A DNA stretch of 64,000 bases from Chryseobacterium shigense (GCF_014207845.1 NZ_JACHLC010000001.1:1922001-1986000); one strand, 5' to 3'. Positions 1-9,674 are shown, counted from the first letter of the stretch. The notes: generated by a model from the sequence alone, not told the origin. Translations and numbers: made by a program.

Positions 1-130
1 CTTCTATCTGACCAAACTTCTGCTGAAGGCTTACCACGATAGGAACAGAGCCTATAATATCAATTACGGCAAAAAGAACCATAAAGCAGGTAACAATCTC
101 TTTAAAAGAGAAATCATTCAATATTTCCAT
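1..130 (-). CDS. MarC-family integral membrane protein (N-terminal fragment)
   Basis: Only the first 43 codons are inside the window; the gene runs off the left edge. Translation from the ATG whose complement ends at 130 begins MEILNDFSFKEIVT and continues into a hydrophobic stretch ending FAVIDIIGSVPIV. The FAVID-IGSVPI pattern is typical of the first membrane segment of MarC/UPF0056 proteins, multi-pass inner-membrane proteins of uncertain transport function. It is followed at a short distance by batD on the same strand. Family assignment rests on this short segment only. Confidence 0.7.
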   Translation of the reverse strand, partial: MEILNDFSFKEIVTCFMVLFAVIDIIGSVPIVVSLQQKFGQIE

Positions 131-174
131 CTTTCTGTAATTAAAAATTTCGCAAAAATATGAAAAAAAACTGA

Positions 175-1905
175 TTATTTGCTAATCTGTGAATACAAAT
201 TAACAACTGCTTTTAAAAGCTCCTCAATCCCTTCTGCTGATTTCAGAGGTGAGTATTTCTCCATTTGGATCCTTTGTAAAAGGTTCCTGTATTCCTCAGC
301 AATAGTCGGACCTTTATGACTTTCAAGGAAGGTTCTGAAGTCCTGTGGAGAATGCTGGAAATACTGGCTCCTCACTTCAACATCCATATCTTCCAGGGTT
401 TCAAAAAACTTTTGATAATCTTCATTATCTTTAAGATTTTCTAAATAACTGAAATAGTCATTAATATCCGTTTTCAGTGTTTCTCTGATCTGTTTTTCTG
501 TTTCGGCTACAGAACCAAGCGGTTTAGCTGCCGTTTCTTTAACCAGTGCTCTTTTTTTCTGCCATGTTTTGAACAGCAGGTACATAATGAATAGCCCGAT
601 GAGGATAGAGATATTGGTTAAAAGGATATTCCAGTGGAATTTGCTTTTTTCCTTCACTTTAAATGTAGTCGTCTTCAGAACAGGAGTATCTACCGTCTCC
701 AGAAGTGTATTGGTATATTCATTCACTTTTTCAACTGTGGTACGGGATTCCAGAATCTGGTCATGGGAAAATGCATTCAGGGCAAGAGTTTTCTGCCCAA
801 GATCTACATATTCACGGCTTGCAGGATCAAAAAATGCAAACTGCTCGGTCTGGATAGAAATAGCACCTGCCTTTTTAGGAATAATAACGTAATTAGCAAG
901 AATTTCTCCTTTCATTCCTGTAGTTCCCGGAGCTACTTTGGAGGTAATTTTAGGAGCAAAAACCTCATAATCCGGAGATGAAACAATCTTTGGAAGATGC
1001 ATATTCGGAAGATTTCCTTCTCCTGAAACTTTTACAATAACATTGATAGGTTTTTCAACCTCTATTTTTTCCTTTGAGGCATTGTATACATCTACGTTGA
1101 AATTACCCACAGCATTTTTAAAATACTCAGGCGATCCCTCAGGAAGTTTTTTTACGTTAAGTTTTACCTTATTGGAAAGAATTTTATTTTTATTGGCATA
1201 AGAGCTTACCGATGCTGATACGGATGGCACCTCAACATATCCTGACTCATTGGGAAATACCATAAATACAGCGAGAATCTGGGAAGCCATATTGCCTGAA
1301 GGATCTATTTCCGACTTGCTGAAGCTTATAGGATGTACATTAATATTATCCTGATGGGGAAGATGAACGTCTTTCACTTTTCTGAAATTGTCCATGTTTT
1401 TTGAGTACACCCTCAATACAGCTACTGTAGGCTGATCCTGGTAAACTTCCCGGTCTTCTATTTCCATATTCAGGTAAACTTCGCCGGAATTATTGCTGGC
1501 AAGAGATCTTTTTTCAATAATATCCTTGATATTAATATCGAAAGGCTCCGTTTTATAGATCTTATTATTAACCGTCACCAATACGGAACCAATCTTGATT
1601 TTACCTCTTTTTTTAGGTTCAAGAGCAATTCTGGATATTTTCTGGGTAACAAGTGTATTGGTGGCAGGATCAATTAACGTATTGGTCATAGATCCGCTGC
1701 CTATAATATTGAATTTTGAAAGGTCAGGAAGCTGAAATCTGGTTTGGGGCTCAAGATCGATGCCGTTAAGTTCCAGAACAATGGTAAGGTTTATAATATC
1801 CTTTCCGTTGTAATCCGCTTTATCCGATTCCATAAACAGATTTACCTGTCCGTAAGATATTACGGATACCAAAAGGAATAATATGTAAATCAGTTTCTGT
1901 TGCAT
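175..1905 (-). CDS. batD: BatD-like membrane-anchored protein
   Basis: Last gene of the Bat-type operon. A signal peptide (MQQKLIYILFLLVSVISYGQ) is followed by a long beta-rich periplasmic region of repeated Ig-like character (about residues 25-420), a single membrane segment near residues 425-445 and a cytoplasmic tail of about 125 residues. This is the organisation of BatD oxygen-tolerance proteins. An in-frame TTG/GTG extension to 1911 exists, but the ATG at 1905 overlaps the batC stop by one base (TGATG) and starts directly with the signal peptide, so I prefer it. Its molecular activity is not known; it is inferred to form an envelope complex with BatA/B/C. Confidence 0.88.
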   Translation of the reverse strand: MQQKLIYILFLLVSVISYGQVNLFMESDKADYNGKDIINLTIVLELNGIDLEPQTRFQLPDLSKFNIIGSGSMTNTLIDPATNTLVTQKISRIALEPKKRGKIKIGSVLVTVNNKIYKTEPFDINIKDIIEKRSLASNNSGEVYLNMEIEDREVYQDQPTVAVLRVYSKNMDNFRKVKDVHLPHQDNINVHPISFSKSEIDPSGNMASQILAVFMVFPNESGYVEVPSVSASVSSYANKNKILSNKVKLNVKKLPEGSPEYFKNAVGNFNVDVYNASKEKIEVEKPINVIVKVSGEGNLPNMHLPKIVSSPDYEVFAPKITSKVAPGTTGMKGEILANYVIIPKKAGAISIQTEQFAFFDPASREYVDLGQKTLALNAFSHDQILESRTTVEKVNEYTNTLLETVDTPVLKTTTFKVKEKSKFHWNILLTNISILIGLFIMYLLFKTWQKKRALVKETAAKPLGSVAETEKQIRETLKTDINDYFSYLENLKDNEDYQKFFETLEDMDVEVRSQYFQHSPQDFRTFLESHKGPTIAEEYRNLLQRIQMEKYSPLKSAEGIEELLKAVVNLYSQISK

Positions 1906-2654
1906 CACCAATCTTTTTCGTTGCTCTGGGGCACCGAATAAGAATTCTTATTTAAGATTTTTCTGGCGGTTTCTTTTTCTTTTTCGCTTACTTTATCTAA
2001 TATGGCATTTTCAAGATTCTTAGGCATTTTCCCTTCACCATCCTGGTTCTGCTTTGGGGTATCTCCCTCTTCGCTTTTACCTTCGTTCTGCTGGCCGTTC
2101 CCCTGATCCTGCTTCTGATCTTTTTTGTCTCCTTTCTGATCATCATTTTTATTCTGATCATTTCCTCCACCGCCTTTTCCAGAATTATTCTGGTCGTTTT
2201 TCTGCTGTTGCTGCTTTTCTTTTTCTTTCAGCTTGGCAATTTCATAGTTCTTCCTGGTTGCTTCATTATAAGGATCCTGCTTCAGGGCCTGCTTATAATA
2301 ATCTGCCGCTTTTTCCGGCTTGTTCATCTGCATGTAGGTATTCCCCAGGTTATGAAGTGCAGCTGTTTTATCAGGTAGCGTTTGAGACAGCTTCTGTGCT
2401 TTATCAAATTCCGCCTTAGCCTCTTCATACTTCTTGCTTTTATACAATGCATTTCCCAGATTGTAGTGGGCCGTAAAGTCTTTTTCATTCGCTTTTACAG
2501 CTTCCATATACTTTGAAGATGCTCCATCATAATCTTTACCGTTGAATTTCTGATTGCCTTCATACACTAAAGTTCTATAGTTTTCCTGCCCAAACATCAG
2601 GTTTGAGAATGAAAAAGCAATAAAAAACGATAAAAAAATGATTTTAGTATTCAT
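1905..2654 (-). CDS. batC: BatC-like TPR protein
   Basis: Signal peptide (MNTKIIFLSFFIAFSF) followed by about three tetratricopeptide repeats (residues 30-140; motifs AHYNLGNALYKSKKYEEA and ALHNLGNTYMQMNKPEKA are clear TPR helices). A low-complexity Gln/Lys/Gly/Asn/Asp-rich linker follows (about 150-205), then a short basic/acidic tail. This matches BatC of Bacteroidota aerotolerance operons, a periplasmic scaffold. The longer frame starts with TTG at 2663; the ATG at 2654 is the better start. It sits about 100 bases downstream of batB and is translationally coupled to batD. Confidence 0.87.
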   Translation of the reverse strand: MNTKIIFLSFFIAFSFSNLMFGQENYRTLVYEGNQKFNGKDYDGASSKYMEAVKANEKDFTAHYNLGNALYKSKKYEEAKAEFDKAQKLSQTLPDKTAALHNLGNTYMQMNKPEKAADYYKQALKQDPYNEATRKNYEIAKLKEKEKQQQQKNDQNNSGKGGGGNDQNKNDDQKGDKKDQKQDQGNGQQNEGKSEEGDTPKQNQDGEGKMPKNLENAILDKVSEKEKETARKILNKNSYSVPQSNEKDW

Positions 2655-2755
2655 TACCTGCAAAATTATTCCTTTATATGTTAATAAACAGACATCTATT
2701 TGTTAAAATTCGGTTAAAGTGCTTATTTAAAATCTTGATAAACAAAGTGTAAAAA

Positions 2756-3763
2756 CTAAATATTGAAGTCTTTTTTTGGGTTCAGTATATAAATTAAAAA
2801 GAAAAAGAAAATAGAAACAATTAAGAAATACTGATAATAGTGATTGGCATTCTGGGATTTCACCAGGGTTTGGGCAGAAGAGGAGTTTTTATTCATAGCA
2901 TCAATAATCTTATCCGGAGCTTCATTGATGTTATTTCCGTCTATATAATCTCCACCTGTGGATTCTGCCATCTTTTTAAGGGCTTCCGTCTGCCTTTTGG
3001 AAATAACCGTTCCGCCATCCATATCCGTTTTATAGCCCATAAGCTGCCCGAAAACATATTCCGGAACAGGAGCGCCTTCATCCGTACCGATTCCTACAGA
3101 AGTTATAGAAATGCCTTCTTTATTGGCCAGTCTTATGGCAGCATTGTCATTGCCTTCATTATCTTCCCCATCACTTAATAAAATAACCTTTCTTGAGCCT
3201 TTATTTACGTTTTTAAATTTTTCTGCAGCTGCCTGCATTCCTTTCAGAAAGTCGGTTCCCTGGATTTTCATTGAATTTGTTTCTACAGCACTTACATAAG
3301 TTTCGGCAGAACCGTAATCTGTTGTAAGCGGCATAATAGAAACTGCTTCACCGGCAAAGATGACAATACCAATCTTATCATTCTTCATCTTCTGCATAAT
3401 GTTTATCATCAGGTTCTTGGCTTCCGAAAGACGGCTGGGATCAATATCTTCCGCGTTCATTGAATTGGAAACATCGAGCATAAAGATTACATTGTTAAGT
3501 TTCTGGTTGGTTTTCACCTCTTCAGAACCATTCAGTAAATCTGTGATCGAAAATATCAGGAAGAGTGTTCCCAAAAGATATAAAGCCGGAAAAAATTTTG
3601 TAAATCCGGATTTTTTCTCAAATAAACTGTCATGAAAACGGCTGTCTGCAAAGATCTCCCTCCTTTTCTTTTTCCATTTCAGAAAACGGACCAAAAAGAA
3701 AGATAGCAGCGGCAAAAGCAGCAGCAACAGTAAATACCAGTAATTTCCCAAAGACCAATTCAT
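2756..3763 (-). CDS. batB: BatB-like von Willebrand factor A membrane protein
   Basis: 335 residues: N-terminal membrane helices (about 8-30 and 58-75), a VWA domain (about 90-290) and a C-terminal membrane helix (about 310-330). The MIDAS motif is intact (MLDVSNSMNAED; D97-S99-S101). The following Thr/Asp positions (MPLTTDYGSAE, LLSDGEDNEG) are those expected for metal-dependent protein binding. The ATG overlaps the batA stop by one base. With BatA it is expected to form an inner-membrane complex handling a substrate prepared by the MoxR ATPase; the client is unknown. Confidence 0.9.
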   Translation of the reverse strand: MNWSLGNYWYLLLLLLLPLLSFFLVRFLKWKKKRREIFADSRFHDSLFEKKSGFTKFFPALYLLGTLFLIFSITDLLNGSEEVKTNQKLNNVIFMLDVSNSMNAEDIDPSRLSEAKNLMINIMQKMKNDKIGIVIFAGEAVSIMPLTTDYGSAETYVSAVETNSMKIQGTDFLKGMQAAAEKFKNVNKGSRKVILLSDGEDNEGNDNAAIRLANKEGISITSVGIGTDEGAPVPEYVFGQLMGYKTDMDGGTVISKRQTEALKKMAESTGGDYIDGNNINEAPDKIIDAMNKNSSSAQTLVKSQNANHYYQYFLIVSIFFFFLIYILNPKKDFNI

Positions 3764-4758
3764 CAGCTTAAAAATTTATAAAGTACCCATCGCAGCAATG
3801 CATCAAAAAACAGCATTCCCAGAGCGATCCAAAGGAAAATTTTAAAATATTCATCATAGTTATACAGCCTGGAAACCTTAATATCGGTTTTTTCCAACTG
3901 ATTGATCTCATCATAAATTTCCTCCAGGCTACTGTTGGAAGTCGCCCGGAAGTATTTCCCGCCTGTTGTCTGTGCGACTTCTCTCAATGTATTTTCATCA
4001 ATTGTCACTGCGGTTTCCGTAAAGATCAGATCCCCAAATATATCCTGTGAGGTAGGCATCAGCGCAAAACCGTTGGTTCCTATCCCGATGGAATATACTT
4101 TTATATTATTGTTTTTGGCAAGTTCTGCTGCAAGCTGTGGCGGAATTGCATTCTGGACATTACTCACACCGTCTGTCATTAGGATTACCACCTTACTTTT
4201 GGCTTTGCTTTTAATAAGGTGATTTACTGCAACAGAAAGCCCTTCGCCAATAGCTGTTCCGGGTTCAAGACCTGCGGAATTGAGGTTTTTAATTTCATCT
4301 ATAACCACCTGATGATCCGAAGTCACCGGTACTTTGGTAAAAGCCTCCGCCGCATAGGCTACTACTCCTATCCTGTCATTCGGGCGTTTCTGGACAAATT
4401 TTACGGCAATATCTTTTAATGCTGTGATACGGTCCGGAGTAAGATCTTTGGCGAGCATACTCAGGGAAACGTCTATAGAGAGCATAATATCTACTCCTTT
4501 GGCATCATCCCTGTCCTGGGAAACCGTAAATGTTCTCGGTCTTGCCATGGCAATAATCAGAGCGGAAAGAATGATATATTTTGAAAGTTTCAGTAAAGCA
4601 AGCACGGCACGGATCCCTCCACTGTCGTCCATATTCTGAACAGTAGGAACTTTGATGCCTTTTTTTCGCTTTTTTCCTCCCGCATCTTTTATCAAAAGGG
4701 GAATGAACAGCAGAAAAAGCAGCAGGAACCACGGACTGTAAAATTCAAAATTAAACAT
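3763..4758 (-). CDS. batA: BatA-like von Willebrand factor A membrane protein
   Basis: 331 residues with two N-terminal membrane helices (about 9-24 and 57-73), a VWA domain (about 85-290) with MIDAS residues D96-S98-S100 (SIDVSLSM) and TDGVSN, and one C-terminal helix (about 308-325). It is the paralogue and neighbour of batB. Its start overlaps the end of the preceding membrane-protein gene by 8 bases, a sign of coupled translation. Family function: metal-ion-dependent adhesion-type interaction module linked to MoxR ATPases and aerotolerance or envelope stress phenotypes. The substrate is not known. Confidence 0.9.
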   Translation of the reverse strand: MFNFEFYSPWFLLLFLLFIPLLIKDAGGKKRKKGIKVPTVQNMDDSGGIRAVLALLKLSKYIILSALIIAMARPRTFTVSQDRDDAKGVDIMLSIDVSLSMLAKDLTPDRITALKDIAVKFVQKRPNDRIGVVAYAAEAFTKVPVTSDHQVVIDEIKNLNSAGLEPGTAIGEGLSVAVNHLIKSKAKSKVVILMTDGVSNVQNAIPPQLAAELAKNNNIKVYSIGIGTNGFALMPTSQDIFGDLIFTETAVTIDENTLREVAQTTGGKYFRATSNSSLEEIYDEINQLEKTDIKVSRLYNYDEYFKIFLWIALGMLFFDALLRWVLYKFLS

Positions 4759-5647
4759 CCTTTCTTAAATTTTCAAATTCTAAATCCTTTGATGATCTCT
4801 TCACAAAATCGCGGATATCTGCAAAATCTCTTTCCATAGTGGGCTGATCAGGGAAAGTTTTGGCAAATTTCACCAGGTCTCCTCTTAAAAATACATCTTC
4901 CACTATTCTTTCATTTTCCTGGGAAATGGTATTGTTCTTTTTCATGGTATCGATAAGATCGTCTGTAAGAAGAACATCTGCCGGAAGATGATATTGTTTG
5001 GTGATAAACGTTCTTGATATCTCTATTAATTCAACATAGAACGAACGGAAATCTCCTCCTTCTATATATTTTTTCTTTTTCAGGGAATCCAGCTCCTTCA
5101 AAGTTTGATTAGTGGCAACAACAGGTGAGCTTTTTGATTTCCTTCCCCATTTGATAAACATAATAACAGCAATAATCAGGGCAATAACTGCTAAGGCGGC
5201 AAGGATGTAAAATTTATAGAGTTCCCAGTAATCTTTTGTTTCAAGCTTCACTTCCTTGTTATTCATGATATCATTGATCTGGTCTCCTTTCTGGGCTGTA
5301 TTCACCACATCAATTTCATAAGGAATGGTTTTAAGGATCTTTCCCCCTACATTAAATTCGAGCTCGGGAATGGTAAATTTTCCTTCTTCGTATACTGAAA
5401 ATTCAATTTTTCTTTCATAGGAATTCTGGTTTTGCCCGATACTGTCTTTAATTTCCTCAAAATGGAAAGGCAGCAGCTCATTTTTAGGTGCAGCGGTTAC
5501 CTGTAGATCATGGACATTGTCTATTTTGATAACCAGACGGTTAACTTCACCTAAGGCAAGGGTTTTCTTTTCCAGATTGGAAGACAGTATCTGTGAAAAA
5601 GCACTTCCACAGATGAAAAAAGAAAGTATGAATAATATTTTTTTCAA
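4751..5647 (-). CDS. Bat-operon membrane protein, DUF4381-like arrangement
   Basis: 298 residues. Signal peptide (residues 1-18, MKKILFILSFFICGSAFSQ), a beta-rich periplasmic part to about 140, a membrane helix near 145-167 and a basic-start cytoplasmic domain of about 130 residues. The gene lies between DUF58 and batA, the position usually occupied by a BatD-like or DUF4381-like protein in Bacteroidota MoxR operons. Name and family are inferred from architecture and position. The 8-base overlap with batA supports co-translation. Confidence 0.72.
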   Translation of the reverse strand: MKKILFILSFFICGSAFSQILSSNLEKKTLALGEVNRLVIKIDNVHDLQVTAAPKNELLPFHFEEIKDSIGQNQNSYERKIEFSVYEEGKFTIPELEFNVGGKILKTIPYEIDVVNTAQKGDQINDIMNNKEVKLETKDYWELYKFYILAALAVIALIIAVIMFIKWGRKSKSSPVVATNQTLKELDSLKKKKYIEGGDFRSFYVELIEISRTFITKQYHLPADVLLTDDLIDTMKKNNTISQENERIVEDVFLRGDLVKFAKTFPDQPTMERDFADIRDFVKRSSKDLEFENLRKDV

Positions 5648-5692
5648 TTTCAGATGATTGTAATTGCGGCCTGAGCCTTCATTTATTTAGAT

Positions 5693-6556
5693 TTACTTTT
5701 TCTGGAAATAATTATACAGCATTTTTGAATAATCCGCACCGGTATTGATATTCATAAAGCTTGCCGAGCTGGTGGCAAAATCTTCTTCCAAAGCCCGCAC
5801 TTTCTGTTTCTGTGCTTCAGCAAATGTATATCTCCATCTTGCACTGGAAGTATTGGTCCAGACTTCTTTTCCTGTTTCGGCATCATACAAAAGTGCATAG
5901 CCTACATCCGGAATTTCATTATCTTTTTCATCATAGATTCTCATTCCCAACAGCTGATGTTTTTTTGAAGCTACACGGAGCATTTTGGAATCATAAGCGT
6001 CTTCAAAATCTGAAAACAGGAAAACCAGGGATTTCCTTTTGAAAATTCCCATCATGTATTCCATCGCCTTATCAATTTTTGAAACTGCGGGGACGTAATC
6101 TGCCGTCAGAATATTGCTGATGATAGAAAGAATATGTTTTCGACCTTTCTGAGGCGGGATTACTTTATATACTTTGTCTGCGAACAGGATCAATCCTACC
6201 TTATCATTATTTCCGGCAGCTGAAAATCCAAGACTGGCGGCAATTTCTGCTACATATTCTCTTTTCAGCTGGCTTTTGGTTCCGTAATCCATAGAAGCTG
6301 AAATATCTACTACGATCATCATGGTCAGTTCTCTTTCCTCTTCCATTACTTTCACGAACGGTTCGCGGAAACGGGCTGTTTTATTCCAGTCGATTCTCCG
6401 GATCTCATCACCGAACTGGTATGGGCGGACCTCAGAGAAAGTCATCCCCTGTCCTTTAAAAGCACTGTGATACTGTCCCATAAGTGAAGCTTCCGTCTTC
6501 TTTCTGGTACGGATTTCTATCTGCTTTACTTTTTTTACAATATCTTTTATTTCCAT
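5693..6556 (-). CDS. DUF58 domain protein of the MoxR/Bat operon
   Basis: 287 residues with no membrane segment. The diagnostic DUF58 block is near residues 37-60 (FSEVRPYQFGDEIRRIDW), followed by a VWA-like fold with a DISASM metal-site motif near residue 93. DUF58 proteins are almost always next to moxR ATPases and are thought to be the cytosolic VWA partner of the ATPase. Here the gene is separated from moxR by a GNAT gene. The 45-base spacing to the next gene keeps it in the same operon. Confidence 0.9.
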   Translation of the reverse strand: MEIKDIVKKVKQIEIRTRKKTEASLMGQYHSAFKGQGMTFSEVRPYQFGDEIRRIDWNKTARFREPFVKVMEEERELTMMIVVDISASMDYGTKSQLKREYVAEIAASLGFSAAGNNDKVGLILFADKVYKVIPPQKGRKHILSIISNILTADYVPAVSKIDKAMEYMMGIFKRKSLVFLFSDFEDAYDSKMLRVASKKHQLLGMRIYDEKDNEIPDVGYALLYDAETGKEVWTNTSSARWRYTFAEAQKQKVRALEEDFATSSASFMNINTGADYSKMLYNYFQKK

Positions 6557-6631
6557 AAATGTGTTGCGGGTTTTGGGATTCGGGTTTCGAGATGCGCAGG
6601 CTTCTATCTCCCCTCTCCCATTTTCTAACCT

Positions 6632-7090
6632 TTAATCTTTCAGTTCAATCGAAACATTCAGCCATTCATTATCAAATTTCGGACTGTATTTCTTATAAAA
6701 ATTAATCGCGGGTTCATTCCAGTTCAATACCTGAAAAACCATTCCGCTGTACTGGTTTGATTTTCCGTATTCCAGAGTGGCATCGAACAAAAGCTTTCCG
6801 ATCTGTTTTCCTCTCATTCTTTCAGTTACCACAAGATCTTCAAGATACAGCCTTCTCCCCTTCCAGGTTGAAAATCTGTCATAATACAGGGAAATTCCCA
6901 CAATTTCGTTATTAACTTCAGCAACGAAAGCTCCCCAAACCGGAGATTTTCCGAAGCCGTCTTCTATAAATTCATCCAGGGTGATTGTCACTTCATGAAG
7001 TGCCTTTTCATATTCTGCCAGTTCCCGGATCAGCTCCAGCATCGGGGCACAATCTTCCTGAACAGCTTTTCTGATAACTACTTCACTCAT
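6632..7090 (-). CDS. GNAT-family N-acetyltransferase (spermidine/diamine acetyltransferase-like)
   Basis: 152 residues covering one complete GNAT fold. The acetyl-CoA pyrophosphate-binding loop is RMRGKQIGKLL (about 101-111), preceded by the strand LYLEDLVV and followed by NWNEPAINFYKKY. The YDRFSTWKGRRLYLEDL stretch resembles SSAT-type diamine N-acetyltransferases, so a small amine or thialysine-type substrate is plausible but unproven. It sits between moxR (TAATG overlap) and DUF58 (about 75 bases), so it is transcribed with the Bat operon although a functional link is not obvious. Confidence 0.82.
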   Translation of the reverse strand: MSEVVIRKAVQEDCAPMLELIRELAEYEKALHEVTITLDEFIEDGFGKSPVWGAFVAEVNNEIVGISLYYDRFSTWKGRRLYLEDLVVTERMRGKQIGKLLFDATLEYGKSNQYSGMVFQVLNWNEPAINFYKKYSPKFDNEWLNVSIELKD

Positions 7091-8094
7091 TATGGTGCCT
7101 GAATTTTTGCCAAAATCCTGTTGATGATTTCTTCTGACGAAATTTCTTCCGCTTCTGCCTCGAAAGTAAGACCAATTCTGTGTCTTAATACGTCCTGGGC
7201 CAATGCTTTTACATCTTCAGGAATCACAAAAGCTCTTCCTTTCAGGAATGCATAAGTTCTGGATGCGATGGCAAGGTTGATAGAAGCTCTCGGAGAGGCT
7301 CCGAAACCAATATAATTTTTAAGTTCAGAAAGTCCGTAATTTTCCGGATAGCGCGTTGCAAAAACCATATCCAGAATATATTTTTCTATCTTTTCATCAA
7401 GATAGATCTGGTTGATCAGCTCTTTGGCATCTACAATATCCTGCAGTGATATCACAGGTTTGATGACAGGCTGATGAGAGGTTGAAACCATCCTCATTAC
7501 CGTTCTTTCGTCTTCAAAATTGGGATAATCTATCTTGCATTTCAGCATGAAACGATCACTCTGGGCTTCAGGCAGCAAATAGGTTCCTTCCTGATCAATC
7601 GGGTTTTGGGTAGCCAGTACAAGAAACGGTTTTGGAAGTTTCATGGTTTCATCACCAATGGTAACCTGCTTTTCCTGCATAACTTCCAGCAATGCCGACT
7701 GTACTTTTGCCGGTGCACGGTTGATCTCATCCGCCAGTACAAAATTGGCAAAAACAGGTCCTTTCTTTATTGAAAAATCGTTGTCTTTGATATTGAAGAT
7801 CATGGTTCCCACCACATCTGCCGGAAGCAGGTCGGGCGTGAACTGTATCCTGGAGAATTCGCCATGAACAGCTTCTGCCAGGGTTTTGATCGCCAAAGTT
7901 TTTGCCAGTCCCGGCACTCCTTCCAAGAGGACATGCCCGTTCCCAAGAAGACCTACCAGAAGGCGGTCTATCATATATTCCTGGCCAATAATCACTTTAT
8001 TGATTTCCTGTCTCAGAAGGGAAAATAAGTAGTTCTTTTCTTTTACTTTTTCCGTTAACTGGCGGATATCTTCAGCTTGATATGTATCTGACAT
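7090..8094 (-). CDS. MoxR-type AAA+ ATPase
   Basis: First gene of the Bat-type operon. 334 residues with Walker A GVPGLAKT (about 59-66), Walker B VLADEINR (about 119-126), sensor-type ATQNP motif (about 160-164) and the C-terminal AAA lid with GASPRASI. MoxR ATPases act as chaperone-like remodelling enzymes with VWA proteins; here the partners are DUF58, BatA and BatB downstream. Stop and next start overlap by one base. A 284-base gap upstream must hold the operon promoter; I see no perfect -7 box there. Confidence 0.92.
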   Translation of the reverse strand: MSDTYQAEDIRQLTEKVKEKNYLFSLLRQEINKVIIGQEYMIDRLLVGLLGNGHVLLEGVPGLAKTLAIKTLAEAVHGEFSRIQFTPDLLPADVVGTMIFNIKDNDFSIKKGPVFANFVLADEINRAPAKVQSALLEVMQEKQVTIGDETMKLPKPFLVLATQNPIDQEGTYLLPEAQSDRFMLKCKIDYPNFEDERTVMRMVSTSHQPVIKPVISLQDIVDAKELINQIYLDEKIEKYILDMVFATRYPENYGLSELKNYIGFGASPRASINLAIASRTYAFLKGRAFVIPEDVKALAQDVLRHRIGLTFEAEAEEISSEEIINRILAKIQAP

Positions 8095-8378
8095 AACTTT
8101 AATTAAAAATAGGTGGTAAATTTCTGATAAATACTGGCATTAATCAACATAATGAATGCCATTTTAGAGTTAAAGTTTGTTAAATATTCCTTTATTTGTA
8201 ATATATCCCGGTAATGGATTCAGAGTTTTTAATACAAAATCGGTTACCAGAATAAAAGGCTGTTTTATTAACCCCTTTTAAATCAAAACATTAAAGCAGA
8301 TAATTCCCATCTAAAAAAAGACATATCAATCCTGATGATAACTTGTAATTACCATTCATGCTGTCTGGTTTTCGCAGG

Positions 8379-9674
8379 CTAAAGCTTAGTAATGGTAATG
8401 GTGAAGACGTTTTCCGGCATATCAACCGTTTCTTCGTAGGCTCCTACATTTATAAAATAATCAGTTCCTGCTGTTGTTGTGAATATGTAGGTTTCTGCAG
8501 CACCGCCACCGCCATTATCCACTGCGTTCACACACGACAAGGCGTTACACGCACCACTGTATATATCCATTTGAGGATCGTAAGTACTGCCTGCGGGCAT
8601 TGTTATTTTAACGGTAAACTGGCCACCATCTCCCGTGAATCTGAACCATGTTCCATCGTTCATCGCATCAGGACATGTTGTTATAAATCCGGCATTGTTG
8701 GTAGCAGATACAGCATCATTTTGTGTATAGGTATAAGGAAAAGCAGATGCTGTTAAAGCTCCGGAACAGGCATCATTAGCCGGGACAGGAGGAATTGTGG
8801 TGAAAGCAATATTCTCACATCCTGAAGATTCAAGTGCTCCTGCAACGGAAGTTATTTTCAGATAATAGGTGGTATTCGGGTTTAGTGGTGTTGATGGAGA
8901 GAAATCTGTAGCAGTTACTGTCTGCTGGTTGATAATATCAGTACCTCCAGCGCTGGTTCCTAATGAAACTTTATAAGAATCGGCCCCGGAAACAGAAAGC
9001 CATTTAAAATTTGGGGTTAAAGGAATAAACTGAGCATTATTGGTTGGATAATTAACAAAAGGACATGCGGGTGTAGCTTTGGGGGCTAATCCTGAAATGG
9101 TAACCGCAGATTTATAATCCGCTCTTATTCCGCCTGGAGGAGCTGCAGGATCTACCACCATACGGTCTCCTTTGTAATAAAGGGTTGAATTCGGGATATG
9201 CGGGTAAACACGAAAAGCTTCATCAAAGTTATTGATATCAATGCTCTGAGAATTTTCCTTTGCTGCAATAACCAGATTATCCGTGTTATTATAAGCAAAC
9301 GGTGTTGTAAAAGTAACCTCAACTTTATTATTTGTTTTGGTAACAGTACCTGAAAAAACCTGAGTCAGCTGTGAAGCGGGAATCCAGTCTGTACCTGATG
9401 CAAATGCTGTCTTTGTGGTATGCCCGATATAAACCGTCCAATCTGAGGAATCATTGATAGTGGCCGAAGGATCAACATAAAATGTAAGACCTGTGATATT
9501 CCCTGCAGCAGTGGCATTCAATTCCTGTCTGGGATAGATCTGCTGAACATATGAATATGAAAAGAAACTGCTTACAGGTGCTGTCCCAACGGCTGTACTC
9601 CCAATATTTAAATTGATTTGGGCGTTAAACATTAATGCTATTGACAGTAAAGATAAAAGTAAAATTTTCTTCAT
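8379..9674 (-). CDS. Secreted protein with fibronectin-III-like region
   Basis: 431 residues from ATG at 9674; a longer frame to 9698 adds residues ahead of an evident signal peptide (MKKILLLSLLSIALMFNAQ), so the internal start is preferred. About residues 190-295 form an Fn3-like segment (PSTPLNPNTTYYLKI, ending IAFTTIPP). The C-terminal 130 residues (NDACSGALTASAFPYTYTQ onwards) resemble pre-peptidase-type beta sandwiches, with paired Cys. No type IX sorting tail is seen at the C-terminus (it ends ENVFTITITKL). Probably an outer-membrane or extracellular structural protein; function unknown. Confidence 0.78.
   Translation of the reverse strand: MKKILLLSLLSIALMFNAQINLNIGSTAVGTAPVSSFFSYSYVQQIYPRQELNATAAGNITGLTFYVDPSATINDSSDWTVYIGHTTKTAFASGTDWIPASQLTQVFSGTVTKTNNKVEVTFTTPFAYNNTDNLVIAAKENSQSIDINNFDEAFRVYPHIPNSTLYYKGDRMVVDPAAPPGGIRADYKSAVTISGLAPKATPACPFVNYPTNNAQFIPLTPNFKWLSVSGADSYKVSLGTSAGGTDIINQQTVTATDFSPSTPLNPNTTYYLKITSVAGALESSGCENIAFTTIPPVPANDACSGALTASAFPYTYTQNDAVSATNNAGFITTCPDAMNDGTWFRFTGDGGQFTVKITMPAGSTYDPQMDIYSGACNALSCVNAVDNGGGGAAETYIFTTTAGTDYFINVGAYEETVDMPENVFTITITKL

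Noticed and set aside
6570..6630. G/T-rich direct repeat (GGGTTTTGGGATTCGGGTTT) before the GNAT gene
   Set aside because: Looks like simple low-complexity spacer; no hairpin or promoter could be supported.
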